Shown piece after piece: positions 11,780-22,621 of a DNA stretch of 64,000 nt. Both the position numbers and the translations under genes were made by a program. The notes beneath the pieces are model-generated. The model did not search any database and was not told where the DNA came from. It was given only the letters and a program-made list of their open reading frames with translations. The DNA lies in assembly GCA_030737835.1 (NCBI GenBank), contig JAUJYN010000012.1, forward strand, positions 2,804,208 through 2,868,207, written 5' to 3'. Within the stretch, counting starts at the first letter, position 1. Each line of letters opens with the position of its first letter. The stretch is from Acorus gramineus (taxonomy: Eukaryota > Streptophyta > Magnoliopsida > Acorales > Acoraceae).

Positions 11780-14350
11780 AAAGGAAGCCCCTACAGGCTG
11801 CAAAGGAACCTACATGCAAGGGAGGAGAGGGGAAACACTGAAAGGACCGCTATGCCACAACGTGCCCCTAAAGACTAAGATTTGCTTTTCCCTTGCCAGT
11901 TCATGCCCCCACTCCTTGGAGCAACTTTTTATTCTTGCAAACTCAAAAACCATTGTAAACATGTATGAGCCCAAGATACAAGCATGTGCCCAAGCACGGA
12001 ATACAATACATACAATCAAGAAGGGGATGTTGATGGCCTCTCACTCGCAGAACGTGACGTTGCTCCACTACTGCTGATGTGCCTCGGGGAGCTCCTCCTT
12101 CAGATCTGACTCAGATATCACTGGAGAAAAATATATGCGAGGGGTGAGCCACACGCTCAGTGAATAGTACAACCCATGCATCACAATTCATATCAACCTT
12201 TTATAATTTATAGCCCCTAACACGGGAGCAACCACACATTCTAATGGGTCGTTTCATCGCCAACCCACCTCCCCCCTCACCCTCACCCTTTCCGGGGGGT
12301 GACCTGGGCCTCTTGGGGCATACTAGACCGCTCTCCCCCCCTGGTCCACCCAGTAGCCTCTCCCACCCTCGTAGCCTCCACCTGGTATACTCCCGCTATC
12401 AGTACAGTCCCACATCGAAGGTATCTACGGACAGGAGCCCTCTGTCAGGCCAGCCAGCGCCGGGGAGTACCTACATCGGATCCAACCAAAAGGAGAAGAC
12501 AGGCACAGCCTACTCACACGGATACGATCCTCATGGATCCGTCGACACCGATTGTAACTCTACTAATGTCATGAATTCTCCAGAATTCCTCTAGGGTGCA
12601 TAACCAAGATGCGGGGAGACATATATTATAACAACAAGGTTATAATATTCTCTAAGGCATGCTTGTAACTATATGCTCACATTTGATTTAATTAAATTAA
12701 ACTAGATGGGAACATGCATAGTTCGGGGCTTGGTGTCTAGGCATGCATAGGCCTCTATACATGACATAAGGGTGCATTTCCCTAGCATACAAGTCTAAGG
12801 TGGCATGGATATATCATATTAATCATGCATGCATAGTTTTACATTTATTACTAGTTAATATGCAATTATGTTGCCCCAGGGGAGGGCAATGCACGCCTAC
12901 GTGCATCAAACGCCTCCCTACTGGGTTGGATTGTCCCACTCACCGAAGCCCTGGTCGTCGCGTGACCGTCCGTCAAGATCTGTAAGACAGGGGCATTCAA
13001 TATGGTGAGTAAACTACACAAATACATAATAAATTTACTAGAAATACCCAACACTCAGACAAGCATGCATACGGGGCCGCACGCATGCGAGCACGCGCGT
13101 ACGCACGCAAGTCCGAGTGCCCCGACACCCTCCCGAACCCACGGGCAGCCATACGCACGGCCACCCGCACGCGCACGCATGAATTCGCACGCACGCACGC
13201 ACGCACCCCGGGCGCACTGCCGCGCCCTTGCCCGCGCGCCCAGACGTGCTGCTGCGCCCCTGTCCGCGCGCCCGGACACGCTGCCACGCGTGCGCGCACG
13301 TTAGCGCGCGCCCGCGCGCACCGCTCGTCCAGCCCTGGCGTACCCGCGCGTACTGCGCCCCCGCGCAGCACTCCGCGCGCACGCCCGCGCGTCTACGCAT
13401 ACGCGAGCGCGCCCGCCAGCGCACCCGTCTGCGCGCGCCAGCACCTGCCTGCGCGCAGACTCGCGCGCACGCGCGCGGATGACCCCGCACGCGTGCCCGA
13501 GCCCCTTCCACCCCCTCCTCAGCCCTCCCACACCCCCCTAACACCCATGCAAGCATGCATACCCAAATACACACCCTAACAAGCATCTAAACAAGCATAG
13601 GGAGGAGAAGGACTTACCAACAAGGAGGGAAAGGAAAGGGAGGAAACTCGGGTGCCCTTCGCGCACCAAACCACCGCTACCGAGACCACCACCACCAAGA
13701 CCACCCTCAGCCCTAATATGGCTGAAACAGGGGAGAAGGGAAACCATGAGAGGGAGGCAAACAAAGGGGAAAGCAAAAACAAAACCATGGAAAGGTAGAT
13801 CGGAACCCTACCTTCCTTTTTCCCTTCAATGGCTTCCTTGTTCAACCTCTTCTACTAACTCTAATGGAAAGAAATAACAAGAGGGGATGAGAGGATTTGT
13901 GTGTGAGAGAGATGAAGAAGAGAAGAGAAGATGAACATGAAGAAGAGAAGATGAACATGAAGGGGACGCCCACTTAAAGGCCACACACACACACACACAC
14001 ACTCACACACTCACACACTTAGAAAAAATTAGGTTTTGGTGGTTTGACTTTGGGTCAACCTAACCACACAAACAAACAAAAGGATTTAACCAAGTCAATG
14101 GTCAAACTTGACTTGGTCAAAGTCCTCTTTGACTTGGTCAAGTCCCCCAATGACTTTTCGCTTGGTCAAAACCCGGATACGATTCGGAACTGCGAAATTC
14201 TAAAACGTTACCGGAATTCGATGAAATTTTCGTGAGTGGCTTGAAATGGCACCAGGACACATAATGTGCAGTTAGATTTTCAATCGGAGTTCTCAAGCTC
14301 AGGATGATAGCCAAAAGTCCAAAATTTTAACGGTTCCGATCGAAAAAAAG
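11780..14350 (-). repeat. Large non-coding repeat, copy 1 (minus orientation)
   Basis: Blocks of this region match blocks at 19690-21950 in the opposite orientation. For example, 14130-14350 reverse-complemented aligns with 19690-19890 (shared gattgaaaat, aactgcacattat, atttcatcgaattc, aacgttttaaaa, gtatccgggtttt). Likewise 12880-12985 aligns with 20895-20990 (cggtgagtgg, atccaacc, gcatttgatgcacgta). Copy 1 holds (AC)n, CT-rich leader-like DNA and a very CpG-rich block. No open frame with protein-like composition was found. It is probably an untranslated or LTR part of a transposon, but the class is unknown to me. Confidence 0.55.
13070..13510. repeat. CpG-rich alternating purine-pyrimidine low-complexity block
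   Basis: About 440 bp are made of gcac/gcgc/acgc words (for example repeated gcacgcac and cgcgcgc), in strong contrast to the AT-rich surroundings. Nearly all frames are open and encode Arg/Ala/Cys/Pro/His strings, so the overlapping long ORFs come from composition and are not genes. It lies within copy 1 of the large repeat and has no counterpart in copy 2. Confidence 0.8.
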
Positions 14351-14764
14351 AAAAAGTTGAAAAACTGCCAGAAATGTCCCAAAGGTGCCCGGAATGCTAA
14401 AAGTGACACATATATAACACATATAATTCAAAAGGGTATGTATTAATAAATATATAAAATTCAATGCATTATATAATTTTAATATAATGTTATAGATTTT
14501 CAAGAATTTGAAAGGGTAGATATGTAAAACAAATGGTCATTTGAGATATGAATGGATTTTGAAGAATTGGGAAGGGTAAACATGTCAAGTGAATATTTTT
14601 CATGGAGCAGTCGCAGGGGTCCGTGCGGTCGTCGTCGACGGGGTCGCAGTCGCTGGTCCAGAGAGAGAGCGATCGACCCTTTTTTTTTAGGTCCCGTGAG
14701 AGAGAGAGAGAGAGAGAGAGAGACAGCGAGAGTGTTTTTTTTTTTTTTTTTAAAAAAAAAACTT

Positions 14765-14801
14765 GGACCGTGCGATCGCACGACCAGCGATCGCACGGTC
14801 C
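14765..14801. repeat. Perfect 15-bp inverted repeat (hairpin) with 7-base loop
   Basis: GGACCGTGCGATCGC at 14765-14779 is followed by loop acgacca and the exact reverse complement at 14787-14801. Each arm contains the 8-base palindrome GCGATCGC. Confidence 0.85.
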
Positions 14802-14855
14802 TTAAACGGGGCGCACGATAGGGTGCACCGTGTGCACGGCCGCACCCCATCGACC

Positions 14856-14857
<2 letters not shown>

Positions 14858-14918
<61 letters not shown>
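14858..14918. repeat. (TA)n microsatellite
   Basis: About 30 uninterrupted TA units. The open frames through it encode only Tyr-Ile repeats and are not genes. Confidence 0.9.
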
Positions 14919-14920
<2 letters not shown>

Positions 14921-15399
14921 AACATAAATTTTATGTGCAAATTTATTTATGATATTTTAGATATCTACATATTGACATATAATTCAAAAGGGTATATATT
15001 AATAAATATATAAAATTTAATGCATTATATAATTTTAATATAATGTTATAGATTTTCAAGAATTTGAAATGGTAGATATGTAAAACAAATGGTCATTTGA
15101 GATATGAATGGATTTTGAAGAATTGAGAAGGGTAAACATGTCAAGTGAATATTTTTCATGGATTAATACTTTTATAAGTAATATAGATTATAACCGACTT
15201 CTCTTTGAATCCGAACTCTCATCAAAAATTAAAAAAACCACGTCCACCAATTCATATTAGGCAATAAAAACCAACTTCTTCCATCTCCACCGATGCACAT
15301 CATCCAATAATTGAAAAAACACAATAGACTTCCCAAGACAATTTTTTTTTTTTTTTTTTTAATGTGTGTGTATTAAATAATGTAAAAATGAATATGAGT

Positions 15400-15625
15400 T
15401 AACATATGTTTGGCTTTGTAGAAATGGTATTTTTTTAAAAAATTATTTTTTATATTGTAATCGAGACATTATCAAACACATGATTGGGATTAATAATCTC
15501 AATCTTATTATCTGAATCATATTTCATACCAAACAAATTGACATAATTCTCAATACCAATCCACCTGCATTTGAAATCTTATGATTCACATAATCCAAAT
15601 CCCACTTGTCAACCAAACATGTCCT
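15400..15625. mobile_element. Possible MITE upstream of the secreted-peptide gene
   Basis: The left edge reads acatatgtttggct and the right edge, reverse-complemented, reads gacatgtttggttg, in the style of plant MITE ends. The internal sequence is AT-rich and non-coding. No target duplication could be fixed, so this is tentative. Confidence 0.3.
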
Positions 15626-15650
15626 CAGTGCACCCGAGACACTCGTCGAT

Positions 15651-15659
15651 TATAAATAG
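15651..15659 (+). promoter_or_regulatory. TATA box of the secreted-peptide gene
   Basis: TATAAATAG lies 54 bp upstream of the ATG at 15705, a spacing that fits a short leader of about 20-25 bases. Confidence 0.6.
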
Positions 15660-15704
15660 AGCATCTTTTGTGGGATTTGTAAACATCAAATAGCAGAGAT
15701 AAAT

Positions 15705-16198
15705 ATGACGAAGGGAAAGACTTTTTTGTTGATCTCCATGCTCATTTTTTTCAATCTTGTCATCACTCCAACCATGGCTTCAAGGGGAATTCCAACCAAT
15801 GCTACGCCAGGTGAGTATTAACACAGATTTCGTCTTCCTAGGTCTGAAGCTCTGATAGATCATATTGGGGGTATCGTTGTGATACCACTTAATGGGATCG
15901 ACAAAATAATTTTATCGGAGTGTAATACGAATACTAAAAAATATATCGATAGGCCGAATCAATCACATGGTAATCAGAAAACATAAAAATAAGCAAATCA
16001 CAAAGCAACACTAAATTGGAAGTGGTGAATGTTGTATATATAGTAGAATTTAATAAATGTTATGTTTAATGATGTTTACTCTTTGCAGTAGATAAGAGTT
16101 CAGACACCAGCCCCTTTCGTGCACTCAAACCACCCATTGCTCTTAAGCCGGTACCGTGCTTTGTCAATTGCCAATCTGGACAACCAGCACATCCTTGA
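15705..16198 (+). CDS. Small secreted peptide precursor, 71 aa, family not recognised
   Basis: Two exons, 15705-15810 and 16089-16198, join at phase 1 with canonical sites (CCAG|GTGAGT and TTTGCAG|TA). The 71-residue product starts MTKGKTFLLISMLIFFNLV: a basic start, a hydrophobic core (residues 7-22) and a likely cleavage after TMA (about residue 25). That leaves a mature peptide of about 46 residues, rich in Pro, Ser and Lys, with only two cysteines (in VPCFVNCQSGQ near the C-terminus). A TATA box sits at a sensible distance and the leader is short. Size, signal peptide and single intron fit plant signalling-peptide precursors or small defence peptides. I recognise no CLE, PIP, RALF, PSY or defensin motif. 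Flanking DNA is repetitive, so expression evidence would matter. Confidence 0.55.
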
Positions 16199-17027
16199 AG
16201 GATCAGCTCCGAAGGTACCAAGCATGTCGTGACATATATATATATATATATATATATGTTGATGGTGATTATGTTATATATAATCACTACTAGTAATTAA
16301 TTGTTAATGGCCTATATAGTATGAGAATAAATCATGCTGATGACCATGGATGATGGCATTATATATGTTTCTGGTTTTCAGTTAGTTCATCAATATATTG
16401 CTGAGTTATGTGGTGTTTGATATTTATGTGTATTACATGCCCTTTTAGTAAGTAGTGCCAAATTTTCGGATGGGTGATAACATTTTTTTTTTTTTTTTTT
16501 TATGTAGTGGTTGGTGATCTTCATTATATTAATATGACACGAAAAGAGAGAGTACAAATTAAAAAGCGAAAGCAACAGAGCAAAAACCATAATATAGAAA
16601 CTGACCAACTGATGTGAAGTTCACCATAAGCCGCCAAAGCACATTAATCTATTCAATGGATCCACTGTCCTAAATTATATTATTTTTATGGCACACTTTG
16701 GTGAAACTCCAATACCGTTGATCATGATATAAAAAAATGATATATTTCAATAAAATGAATATACTTATATTCTCATAAAATAATAAATCAGATGCTTCTT
16801 CCCATAAAATGAATGCACCAATCTTCTCAAAAATTGATAAATAGAAATGATAAATCAGATACTTTGCTGTAAGAAGTATCTGATTTTTTATGTCGGTCAT
16901 ACTTAAGATAAATATATATTCACTCCAATATAGAACTTCACCAAAGAAGTTTTTCATTAGAAAAATAGGATAATAAAAGGAAAATAAGATTATAAAAAAA
17001 CTCACAATTTTTCATGTATGTATATAT
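16199..17027. other. Intergenic AT-rich DNA
   Basis: Contains (TA)n at about 16229-16257, a T run near 16483-16501 and otherwise AT-rich sequence. Short open frames are low-complexity. Nothing recognised. Confidence 0.5.
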
Positions 17028-17036
17028 TTTATGAAA

Positions 17037-17425
17037 GGGTTATTTAGTTTCTACCCCTTATAAAACTAATGAATTATTGAAAAATCCTGAAAAAAAATTG
17101 ATTTTATTATTAACCCTTTATAAAATTATTACAACTTATTAAAAAAACCCAATCATTTAAGGTTATTTTGTTTCTGCCCCTCCTAAATAGATAAATTATT
17201 AAAAAAATCCTCAAAAAAATTCTTATTATTATAAGACCCTTATAATTTTTGGATTGTTTTCGCAAAAAAAACCAGACATCTCTTCTCTTATTAAAATCAT
17301 TAAAAAAATGATATATAGATAAAATTACATCATTAAATGTGGGGTTTCTATTTCATTACAGCTCCTTAATTCAAATGATCCACCTACTAAATATCAGTAG
17401 ATTATAGTTTATTTTAACATTTATT

Positions 17426-17458
<33 letters not shown>

Positions 17459-17938
17459 TGTGTGTGTGTGTGTTTCTTTGACATGGTATGATTAATAAAA
17501 AAAATTAGTACGATTAATACACAATGGTATGAAATGGTCCAAATGGAATGAAATAACATGATTGATATAATATGGTATAGAATAGTACGATTAGCTAGTA
17601 CAAAATGGTGTGAATGATATTATATCATATGAAATGGTACAAAATTTGTAATTATTTTAAGAAATGGTATGGAGGGGGTTTTAAATAATTTGTCTATTTA
17701 GAAGGGGCAGAGACTAAATAATAATTTGTATTTAAGGGATCCCAAAATAATAATGTGTATTTGGAGGGAGTTTTAAATAAGTTATCTATTTAGAAGGGGC
17801 AAAAACTAAATAACTTTAAATATATAGGTTTTTTAATAAGATGTAATAACTTTATAAGGGGTTAATAATAAAATCATTTTTTATAAGGGGTTTTCAATAA
17901 TTCATTAGTTTTTACCGGAGGTAAAAACTAAAAAACCC
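17037..17938. mobile_element. Foldback MULE-type MITE, 902 bp, long inverted repeats
   Basis: The first and last approximately 220 bp are inverted copies (left GGGTTATTTAGTTTCTACC, right GGGTTTTTTAGTTTTTACC). Internal shared words include gaattattgaaaa, gattttattattaacccc and cctcctaaatagata. Flanks 17028-17036 (tttatgaaa) and 17939-17947 (tttttgaaa) match at 8 of 9 bases, consistent with an ageing 9-bp duplication. It has no coding capacity. Confidence 0.7.
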
Positions 17939-18417
17939 TTTTTGAAAATGTTAGACAATCTCGTTTAGTGTCTTGCTTCGCTGCACAACTACGGAAATAC
18001 GAGATTATTTTCTTCACATCATCTATCATGCCTCAAATCGGGTCTCCACCAGACAATGAACCTGAGAGGATTTCATTATAGTTATCTTTATCTCTAAAAG
18101 CAAAGGATGAAATAATTTAGTGGAGATGTGAATTCTTCATTTGGATCCAATGATTTTTGTCTATCCACTTATAGTCCAACCACCATGGTAGCTTGACTAA
18201 GGTAACCTTTTGTTGCACGATTGTATAATTAATCTTGCAGAAAGCTGTCTCCTATAACTTTTAGAAAATGCAGTTTTTATGTACTATATTATTGAAAATC
18301 TGTCCGCGGGAAGTTGTCCCATTTTTTCTATATGATTACATGATTGTAAATGTAGCTTCTTGTAAACGTAAAAACTGTCCAATTATGCAATCAAACATTG
18401 TCTAAGAATACTTTGTT

Positions 18418-18907
18418 GGGAAAATCCATATAACCCCTTGTAATCTTCCTGATATCCATATAACCCCTTGTAATATCAATATATCTATATAACCCCCTGT
18501 AAACACACCATAAATGCAAATAACCCCCCGCGGTTAAATTTTTTTTAATAAAATTTGAATATTTCAGACATATTGCGTTATCTAAATAATGATTAATAAA
18601 TATGTAATCTTTTAACTCTCTAAAAGCAGCCAATACTTAAAAAAAACCCTAAAAGAGTGTAAAATTAAAAATGAGGGTTTTTTTTAAGTATTGACCTTTT
18701 TTCGGGGGTTAAAAGAATACATATTTGTAAACCATGGTTTAGATAACGCAATATGTTCGAAATATTCCAATTCTGTTAAAAAATAATTAACTGGGGGGGT
18801 TTATTTGTATTTATAGTGTGTTTAACGGGGGTTATATAAATATATTAAGATTATAGGGTGTCATATAGATATCAGGAAGATTACAAGGGGTTATATGGAT
18901 TTTGCCC
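18418..18907. mobile_element. Foldback MULE-type MITE, 490 bp, with perfect 9-bp target duplication
   Basis: Nearly the whole element is two inverted arms of about 240 bp. The left end begins GGGAAAATCCATATAACCCC and the right end (reverse complement) begins GGGCAAAATCCATATAACCC. The target duplication tactttgtt is present at 18409-18417 and 18908-18916. It is non-coding; a transcript would fold into a long hairpin. Confidence 0.85.
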
Positions 18908-18916
18908 TACTTTGTT

Positions 18917-19690
18917 TTTTCCCATGGACGAAGACATGTGAATACCTATGGCTACTACTAGCCGTATCCTTTGTGAAAATTGACTAGGGCCAATGATTTT
19001 GTCCTAACCTGTTACAGACTTACAGTAGTCCAACAGTCCAGCCACCATGGTTGACTAAACACGTTTACGTATGAATATCAGCTTTTGTGGAATTCTGTCA
19101 AAGATAAAAGACATAAAAACGACTAAACTATGGAACAATCCCCCACGCAATCACATGTTACCAGGAGATTTTTTTGTAAAGTTATATATTTTATTAAATC
19201 AAATATATATACCTCTACAAAAATAAATAAAAAATTTACAATGATTATTTTTATATTTTAAAGATAAAGAAAATAAAATATTACATGTTTTTTCTCATGA
19301 AATATATAAATTTTATGGTACTACAAATCTAACCTACATGTAATAATGTGTGAATTAAAAGGAAGGATAATGTGTAAACTGTGAATTTCATATATTTATT
19401 TTTAAAAAATGTTAGTACATGTAATGAATATTTTTAAAATATAATATTTTAGCACTTCGCACATTAAATGATTATAAGTGATTCTTTGATTTTTTTTTTT
19501 TTTTTTTTTTATGAATCGATTTGCCCTCTCTGAGTTAGAAGGGACGGGTCATCAAATTTGGCCCTTTCATTTTCAACATTGTCACCTACCTATCTCCATC
19601 ACCTGTGGCCCTCACCTACCTCTATCGCCCCCGGCGACAGGATAACGGACTTGCAGGACTCCTCTGTTATGCCTGTGTCATTTGAAGCCT
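18917..19690. other. Intergenic AT-rich DNA, nothing recognised
   Basis: AT-rich with a T run of about 22 at 19489-19510. No open frame or repeat structure beyond that was identified. Confidence 0.45.
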
Positions 19691-21950
19691 TATTTTTTTT
19701 CGATCGGACTCGCTAAAATTTTAGCTTTTAGCTACCTGCGGGAGTTAGAGTACTTTGATTGAAAATTTAACTGCATATTATGGATCCTGGTACCATTTTG
19801 TATTACTCATAAAAATTTCATCGAATTCTAGTAACGTTTTAAAAAATTTGCAGTTCTGAACCGTATCCGGGTTTTGAGAGTTCCTAGTTTGGTTGGTCAA
19901 ATAGTGTTAGATATTTTAGTGAATATGGTGACCTTTGGTAACCTCACCCCCCCTTGCTTAATGGTTAAGCAACCCATTGGTTATTTTTGAATGTTAGAGG
20001 GTGAGACTAGGTTATGTTTACCTCTCTCTCTTTCCATTACACTCAACCCCCCCCCCCCCCCCAAGAAAACTTTTGGGGCTCTCTCTCTCCCCCTCCCAAA
20101 ACCCATCCGACCTGCACTTTTTCCATCCTTTTTGTGTGTGTTTGATGGAGAAGAAGGAGTGGATGAAGGAGTAGAAAAAGAAGAAGTGAAGTGCAAGTGA
20201 AGGTGAGTGTGTGTGTTGTTGTTGTTGTTGATTCTCTTCTCTCTAGCTCACTCTCATGTTCCTTTACCCCCTGTTTTCAGCCAAGAAAGGCTTGAGGAGA
20301 TGATGATGAGGTGGTGGTAGTGGTGGTGGTGGTTGAGGTGGTCATGGGTGTGTCGAGAGCCCCGCATCTCCCCATTTTCCCTCCCCTTCTTTTGGTAAGG
20401 CAGATCTCTGTCTTGTAAAGAGCTATGTGAAAATAGTATTTAGAGGCATATTTTTTGGATTGTGTCCTCATGTGATATGATCCTTCATGTGTCTAGATAT
20501 TATATATGAAATTTGGTGTCATTATGATATCTGTGTTGTAAGTTAGAACCTGTTTTGCATAGCCTGTCCAGATTCATGTGGGAATTGACCTGCTTCTGGA
20601 AATATTTTATTTAAGGCTTGTAGAGGCCAAATTAGGTTATGATGTCTTCATGGATTATGATCCAAACATGTCAGAGAATGTGTATAATTTATTTCATAAT
20701 TTTTGGATGTGTATTTGGTGCTATGGAGATCCAATAGTAGGACTGGTTGCAGCAGGTTTAGCAGTTTTGCTTGATTGTGTGTCAAGGAGTTGTTATGCAT
20801 GTTGTGGAAATTATCAAGAGTTGGGTAGTCTTTGTTTGAAGTACTCACCCCCTTTTTATGCCCTTGCCTTGCAGATCTCGTCGGTTGGATGTGCAAGGAC
20901 CCGGGTATCGGTGAGTGGTTCGATCCAACCTTTTGGGAAGCATTTGATGCACGTAGTCGTGTGTCGCGCATCCGTTGGGCACCCCGATTATACTACCTAT
21001 TTAGATAAGTAGTATGGTCATGGCTAACCCAAAATATGCTAGATATTTGCATGCTAGATTTGTATAGCTCGTATATTGCGTAGAACCCCTATTCTACCAT
21101 ATACTAACCTACGTATTGTATTCATGTATGAATAATTGTGTTGTTATGCGCCCTTCCTGTTTGGGCGCATATTTTCGTATGAGTCTTATGGATGTATAGA
21201 ATATGGCATGCCTTAGGTAGTCCCTATGAGTAATACTACCATATTAATTGTAATATCCAGCATGTTTAAGCCTGGGTTAATAACTGGGTTCACATTTAAT
21301 ATTCCCTGGTCATAAGACTTGAGGGCGTGGTATAGTTTTTGTGCCCATACTAATGGAGCAAATCTTTGACCAACTTAATGAGATGATGAGCTCTCTCTCC
21401 CCCTCTCTCTTTGTACGAACTGAGTAAGTAGATGCAGTTCCTACTTGACTCAGGTTCGTTTGGGAATATTGGCATGCACCTGTTAGTGCGCGAGATCGCG
21501 CTTGACCCTTCCTTTTTTTAGTTGGTGATATCCAACGCATGTTAGAGTATATTTTGTATGTTTATATGATTAGTGCCCTCATATGCATGTGTAGTTAGGC
21601 TTTGCCTTGTATGTATGTTGCATGATGTGTTGTTTATGCCATATACTCATGTTAGGGAGAACCCCTTATAGTTAATCATATGTTATTATGCATGTGAATC
21701 AAGTTCCTTCAGTGTTATAATTCTCCTGTAATATATAAGTGCAAGTTAAAACTGGTTAGGCTTATCTGAAATAGGCATGGGTATGACCCGCTATCGGGTT
21801 GTACCCTATTAGTTAGAGCGCTAGCAATGTAATTGCCCCCTTGCATCCGAGTGATGCATTTGATTGGATATCAGGAGAATTCATTGTCATATCGGTTTTG
21901 TTAAGATGGTGGTTATGGCATTAAGCAAGAATACTCGTGCTAGGCGTGTG
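19691..21950 (+). repeat. Large non-coding repeat, copy 2 (plus orientation)
   Basis: Diverged relative of 11780-14350 in inverse orientation; see copy 1 for the matching blocks. It includes a C16 run (20047-20062), CT-rich leader-like DNA, (TTG)n at about 20216 and a possible intron (GTGAGTGTG near 20203 to TTTTCAG near 20280). The frame at 20578-21012 is open for 144 codons but crosses the conserved non-coding blocks, so I do not call it a gene. Confidence 0.5.
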
Positions 21951-22004
21951 TATGAACTGCCTGATGGGTTATGCCCTTGGCTTATTTAGGTTTTGTAGTT
22001 GTTT

Positions 22005-22165
22005 GTTTTCAATGATTTGGATTAGGTCATTTTTTAGGGTTCCAATCTCCATTTCATTTCATATTAGGGCATAATACATAGTTGTTTGTTTTCAATGATT
22101 TGGATTGGGTCATTTTAAGGTTCCTATCTCCATTTGGATTAGGTTATTTTAGGGTTCCAATCATA
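22005..22165. repeat. Short direct duplication upstream of the decayed MURA
   Basis: The segment gttgtttgttttcaatgatt...ggtcattt...ggttcc...ctccattt occurs at about 22001-22055 and again at 22081-22132, with a third partial copy to 22165. Confidence 0.6.
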
Positions 22166-22621
22166 TTCTCTGTTGTTGGGTTATATTTTTTTTTTAATTG
22201 ATAGTTCTTCATACTCCATTGATTTTCTTTATTTCCTTCCATGATAAATGATGGTGGTGAATGTGCGCATCATGAGGATTTCCCCCCTTTTGGTGGAATC
22301 TTTATGCATTTCAAATCCTGCTCAATGCATTGCCTTTGTGGAATCTTTAGTCATTTCAAATCCTGGTCAATGCCTTGTTAATCTATCTCATTTTCATTGT
22401 GTATTATGTATTCCTCTATTGGATTTGACTTCCTCTGGACTCATGTTTTGATCATCTTCTTACTTTGCATGTGTAATTCCGTTTAATTTATTTGATTAGT
22501 TTGGTTTAGTTTTTTTTAACTTTTTGTATGACTTATATTTGATCAGTTTGGTTTTGTGTATTTTGGGTTTACATGTACATTAATCAATGTTTAATGCTAT
22601 ATGAATATTATTTTCAGAATA

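Larger units (their letters stand above)
14419..15162. repeat. 188-bp direct repeat pair flanking a 368-bp segment
   Basis: 14419-14606 and 14975-15162 align without gaps at a constant offset of 556 bp and differ at only a few bases. The segment between (14607-14974) is quite different: GC-rich, with (GA)n at 14699-14722, T and A runs, a perfect hairpin (14765-14801) and a long (TA)n tract (about 14858-14918). The direct repeats lack visible LTR ends. The arrangement is either an insertion with a long duplication or a duplicated AT-rich unit. Confidence 0.75.

Noticed and set aside
11712-12077. 121-codon ORF
   Set aside because: Crosses the large non-coding repeat; no domain, and the opposite strand looks like a transcript end (aataaaa) of the repeat.
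13002-13586. Several overlapping ORFs of 60-182 codons on both strands
   Set aside because: They arise from the CpG-rich low-complexity block where stops are rare; products are Arg/Ala/Cys/Pro strings.
20578-21012. 144-codon ORF
   Set aside because: Overlaps the conserved non-coding blocks shared with 12.9 kb, where the frame is not kept.
19500-22620. Left terminus of the second MULE
   Set aside because: I looked for a match to GGGAAAAATCGATATAACTC and for the 9-mer aaaaaatta beside it and found none, so no left end is claimed.
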